DNA of 8,262 bases, taken from the NCBI GenBank assembly GCA_964404395.1, contig CAYOKA010000099.1:1-8262 (forward strand). The letters are read 5' to 3'. Under the pieces are notes generated by a model, which ran no database searches, was not told the origin of the DNA, and saw only the letters and a list, made by a program, of their open reading frames with translations. Shown piece after piece: positions 5,466 through 8,262 of this stretch. Every line of letters begins with the position of its first letter. Within the stretch, counting starts at the first letter, position 1. The position numbers and the translations under genes were made by a program. Source of the DNA: JAAYBT01 sp964404395. Its GTDB lineage: Bacteria > Bacillota > Clostridia > Acetivibrionales > DTU013.

Positions 5466-6998
5466 ATGGAGAAGCTTTTGTTGGGAATTGATATTGGTAC
5501 ATCTGCATGCAAAGCAGCTGTGTTTAATCTGGATGGGAAAGTTTTGGCGCAAGCCACAAGCCCCTATCAGGTTTATTATCCGGCTCCTGATTATGTTGAG
5601 CAAAATCCGCTTGAATGGTGGGAGGGTGTCTGTCTGGCAATCCAGGAAGTCCTTCAAAGTGGTTCTTTTGATGCAAATCAAATCGCCGGTATCGGGCTGG
5701 ATGGGCAGAGCTGGTCAGCAATTCCGGTTGACAGGAAAGGCAGTGTACTTGCTAATACGCCAATATGGATGGACACAAGGGCTTCAGAGCAGTGCAAAGC
5801 TGTTCTTGAGAGAGTCGGATTTGACCGTGTTTTCAGTGTTAGCGGCAATTCCTTTGAGCCATCCTATACGACACCCAAAATACTGTGGTTTAAGGAAAAC
5901 GAGCCACAGATCTATGAGAATACCTATAAATTTCTTCAAAGCAACAGTTATATTGCATTTAGGCTCACAGGAGTTATAACACAGGATCGCTCCCAAGGTT
6001 ATGGATTACATATGTTTGATATGGAAAGAGGAGTCTATGATGATGACCTGTGTGAGAAGCTGGGTGTGGATAGAGACAAGCTTCCTGATATCTACCCATG
6101 TCACCAGGTGATAGGTGAGGTGACTGGCGAGGCAGCACAAGAAACCGGTTTGAGAGAAGGAATACCGGTTGTTGCAGGCGGATTGGATGCTGCCTGCGGC
6201 ACATTAGGCGCAGGTGTATACAGGGTTGGGCAAACACAGGAGCAGGGCGGTCAGGCGGGTGGTATGAGTATTTGTGTAGATCGTGCCCTTTCTCATCCGA
6301 AGCTGATATTGAGCTCCCATGTAGTACCTGATCTGTGGCTTCTTCAAGGAGGAACAGTTGGAGGAGGCGGTGCCATAAAGTGGTTCAGCGAACAGCTTGG
6401 AGCAAGTGAGGCGGTCCGGGCCGAGCGTGAAGGAACCACAGTTTTCAAAGTCATGGATGATGAAGCGGCAACTATTTCACAAGGCTCAGATGGACTGATA
6501 TTTCTTCCCTATATGGCGGGGGAAAGATCGCCCTTATGGGATAAAAACGCTAAGGGTGTGTTTTTTGGACTCGGATACGATAAAACAAGAGGACATATGA
6601 TTCGTTCTGTGATGGAGGGATGTGCTTACGCACTTTACCATAATATGAAGACCGCAGAAGAGAGCGGCGTCAAATCTAATATCCTTAACGCTATGGGTGG
6701 AGCTGCCAACAGCAAGTTATGGACTCAAATAAAGGCAGATGTTACTGCAACACCGATACAGGTGCCTGCATCGGATACAGCTACTACTTTAGGAGCGGCC
6801 ATACTTGCGGGAATTGGAACCGGTGCTTACAAGAGCTTTGAGGAAGCGGTAAAGAGGACGATAAAAATCACAAGGCTTCATGAACCAGACATGAAAGCAC
6901 ATTACAAATACATGAGCTACTATGAGATATATCTGGAGTTGTACGACAAGTTGAAGGACTCCATGCGAAAAATCAGTGAAATTCAGAGGACTAAATAA
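5466..6998 (+). CDS. FGGY-family carbohydrate kinase (xylulokinase-like)
   Basis: A 510-residue cytoplasmic kinase with both FGGY actin-like domains. The N-terminal phosphate loop is LLGIDIGTS (Asp9), the sugar-contact region is GLDGQSW (residues 77-83) with IWMDTR (100-105), and the probable catalytic base is Asp241 in AGGLDAACGTLGAG. C-terminal ATP-site motifs are GGTVGGGGAIKW and MGGAANSKLWTQIKADVTATPIQVP followed by TATTLGAAILAG. It transfers phosphate from ATP to a sugar or polyol. Classical xylulokinases have GQMHG where this protein has GQSWS, so the Met-His pair near the substrate is Ser82-Trp83 and the substrate is probably not simple D-xylulose. The GatD-like dehydrogenase 22 bp downstream points to a polyol (for example galactitol) or a related ketose. 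It is the first gene of an operon controlled by P1 and probably a LacI-type repressor. Arginine is mainly AGA/AGG-coded. Automated annotation would probably call it xylulokinase. Confidence 0.88.
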   Translation: MEKLLLGIDIGTSACKAAVFNLDGKVLAQATSPYQVYYPAPDYVEQNPLEWWEGVCLAIQEVLQSGSFDANQIAGIGLDGQSWSAIPVDRKGSVLANTPIWMDTRASEQCKAVLERVGFDRVFSVSGNSFEPSYTTPKILWFKENEPQIYENTYKFLQSNSYIAFRLTGVITQDRSQGYGLHMFDMERGVYDDDLCEKLGVDRDKLPDIYPCHQVIGEVTGEAAQETGLREGIPVVAGGLDAACGTLGAGVYRVGQTQEQGGQAGGMSICVDRALSHPKLILSSHVVPDLWLLQGGTVGGGGAIKWFSEQLGASEAVRAEREGTTVFKVMDDEAATISQGSDGLIFLPYMAGERSPLWDKNAKGVFFGLGYDKTRGHMIRSVMEGCAYALYHNMKTAEESGVKSNILNAMGGAANSKLWTQIKADVTATPIQVPASDTATTLGAAILAGIGTGAYKSFEEAVKRTIKITRLHEPDMKAHYKYMSYYEIYLELYDKLKDSMRKISEIQRTK

Positions 6999-7020
6999 AT
7001 TACAAAAGGTGGGCTAGATC

Positions 7021-8067
7021 ATGAAAGCTGCTGTTTTACATGCGAAAAGGGATTTACGCTATGAGGAGCACCCGAAACCTGTAGTTGGAGGCTCAGAAGT
7101 GCTGGTAAGGGTAAGGGCTGCAGGCATCTGCGGTTCGGATATACCAAGGGTTAATATGGGAACCGCACACTATTTCCCGATTGTTTTGGGGCATGAGTTT
7201 TCCGGTGAGGTTGTGGAAACCGGCGAAGGGGTGACGACTGTCAAGCCCGGGGACAGAGTCTCATGCGCTCCGCTTTTACCTTGTATGAAATGTGGAGATT
7301 GCCAGAAGGGTGAGTATGCATTATGTAAGAACTACAGCTTTATTGGCTCCAGGGAACAGGGCGGATTTGCAGAATACGTGAAGATGCCTGAAAAGAATGC
7401 TATCAAGTTTGCGAGCGATATAAGCTTCGAGCAGGGGGCGTTTTTTGAGCCATCTGCTGTTGCTTTGCATGGATTGAGATTGGCAGACTACAGAGGCGGA
7501 GAGGATGTCGCCATTCTTGGCGGCGGTACAATAGGTCTTTTTACAGCGCAATGGGCCAGGATATTTGGCGCAAAAAGAGTTTTTGTATTTGACATTGACA
7601 ATGAAAGACTTACTCTTGCAAAAAAGCTGGGAGTAGACATAGTGTTTAATACGCTTGATCCGGAATTCAAAGAGAAGGCTATGCAGCTTACCAACGACAT
7701 GGGATTCGGCTTTGTATATGAAACAGCTGGAGTAGATGTGACGCAGAAGCTGGCATTTGAGCTTGCCGGAAACAAATCAAGCGTTTGCTTTATCGGAACA
7801 CCCACAAAGGACTTAACATTTAGCCCGAGACTCTTTGAGAACATGAACAGGAAAGAGTTCAGGCTCACAGGTGCCTGGATGAGCTACAGCGCTCCCTTCC
7901 CGGGCAGAGAATGGCTTGACACTGCCCATTATTTTGCCACCGGCGCATTGAAATTTGATGAAAGCTTCATCTTTAAAAAGTTCCCCATGTCAAAGGCAGC
8001 AGAAGCATTTGACATGTATAATACACCGGGGCTTGTAAAGGGTAAAATCCTGTTGATGAATGACTAG
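7021..8067 (+). CDS. GatD-like zinc-dependent polyol-phosphate dehydrogenase
   Basis: A 348-residue medium-chain dehydrogenase. The catalytic zinc site is visible as Cys37 (GICGSD), His58-Glu59 (LGHEFSG) and Glu143 (FFEPSAVALHG); structural zinc cysteines are 88, 91, 94 and 102. The Rossmann motif is GGGTIG (167-172), and Asp191 at the end of the second strand indicates NAD rather than NADP. Several stretches closely follow E. coli galactitol-1-phosphate 5-dehydrogenase GatD: GSDIPR, HYFPIVLGHEFSG, PLLPC, FIGSREQGGFAEY and GAWMSYSAPFPGREW. That enzyme makes D-tagatose 6-phosphate. Sorbitol or other polyol dehydrogenases are the main alternatives, but the match is much closer to GatD. AAGGTGG at 7006-7012 lies 8 nt before the ATG, and the gene follows the kinase stop by 22 bp, so the two are cotranscribed. 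No PTS gene is visible, so the upstream kinase may supply the phosphorylated substrate. Confidence 0.85.
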   Translation: MKAAVLHAKRDLRYEEHPKPVVGGSEVLVRVRAAGICGSDIPRVNMGTAHYFPIVLGHEFSGEVVETGEGVTTVKPGDRVSCAPLLPCMKCGDCQKGEYALCKNYSFIGSREQGGFAEYVKMPEKNAIKFASDISFEQGAFFEPSAVALHGLRLADYRGGEDVAILGGGTIGLFTAQWARIFGAKRVFVFDIDNERLTLAKKLGVDIVFNTLDPEFKEKAMQLTNDMGFGFVYETAGVDVTQKLAFELAGNKSSVCFIGTPTKDLTFSPRLFENMNRKEFRLTGAWMSYSAPFPGREWLDTAHYFATGALKFDESFIFKKFPMSKAAEAFDMYNTPGLVKGKILLMND

Positions 8068-8111
8068 TGGGAAAAAGCCTTTGGTAAATATACAATTCGA
8101 GGTGAAAAGGT

Positions 8112-8262
8112 ATGCAAAAGTTACATCCAATGAAAAACATTGTAGCACAACAGAAAAAAGGCGTTCCGGTAGGGATTTACGCTGCTTGTACTGCAAGTGA
8201 ACTGGTGATTGAAGCAGCCATGGAAAGAGCCAAAAGGGACAATAATTTTGTTTTGATTGAAG
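8112..8262 (+). CDS. GatZ/KbaZ-family tagatose-bisphosphate aldolase subunit, N-terminal part (cut by window end)
   Basis: Only the first 50 residues are visible. They follow the start of GatZ/KbaZ proteins: a short helix, then KGVPVGIYAACTASELVIEAAMERAKRDNNFVLIE, comparable to the family's GICSVCSAHPLVIEAAL...VLIEATSNQVNQ opening. The start is ATG 8112, with GAGGTG (8099-8104) 7 nt upstream; the gap to the dehydrogenase is 44 bp without a terminator. In E. coli GatZ is the non-catalytic partner of the class II aldolase GatY, which splits D-tagatose 1,6-bisphosphate. Some stand-alone members of this family are used as hexulose-6-phosphate 4-epimerases (tagatose 6-phosphate/fructose 6-phosphate). 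Which role applies depends on whether a gatY-like gene and a tagatose-6-phosphate kinase lie beyond the window. The family call is fairly firm although the visible part is short. Confidence 0.75.
   Translation, partial: MQKLHPMKNIVAQQKKGVPVGIYAACTASELVIEAAMERAKRDNNFVLIE

Noticed and set aside
5461..5979. 172-codon frame starting at ATG 5461
   Set aside because: It overlaps the kinase in another frame, its ATG is only 2 nt from the Shine-Dalgarno, and the kinase frame from 5466 carries all FGGY motifs.

Overview
The window looks like chromosomal DNA of a Gram-positive carbohydrate degrader, probably Bacillota of the Clostridia or Paenibacillus type. This rests on strong purine-rich Shine-Dalgarno sites, SigA-like promoters with 17-nt spacers, an LplB-type sugar ABC permease and GH95 enzymes without signal peptides. 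No marker gene fixes the species. All genes lie on the + strand.

Left half (1-5073): a glycan-use cluster. It holds the C-terminal end of a divergent GH95-like glycosidase (1-603), a tandem NTF2/SnoaL-like protein of unknown role (661-1680), the remains of a sugar ABC transporter (1804-2618), and a complete cytoplasmic GH95 enzyme, probably an alpha-L-fucosidase or alpha-L-galactosidase (2713-5073). The transporter is broken. A good promoter and start lead into the first 40% or so of an LplB-type permease, which then runs into the C-terminus of an extracellular solute-binding protein. This is best explained by one internal deletion of the permease end, a second permease and most of the binding protein, or by an assembly collapse. 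A terminator hairpin follows.

Middle (5074-5465): a 392-bp regulatory region. It contains a strong promoter whose -10 lies in the loop of a long imperfect inverted repeat, a perfect 14-bp LacI-type operator just downstream, a second related operator 209 bp away beside a possible extended -10 promoter, and another dyad near the ribosome binding site. The roughly 190 bp between the operators has no gene.

Right half (5466-8262): a sugar or polyol catabolic operon. It encodes an FGGY-family kinase, a GatD-like zinc dehydrogenase and the start of a GatZ/KbaZ-family protein. Together these suggest phosphorylation of a polyol by a soluble kinase rather than a PTS, oxidation to a ketose phosphate (tagatose 6-phosphate if GatD chemistry holds), and then entry to glycolysis through the GatZ-type protein. 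The substrate is not proven. Arginine codon choice changes sharply at the regulatory region (CGN to the left, AGA/AGG to the right), so the two halves may have different histories.
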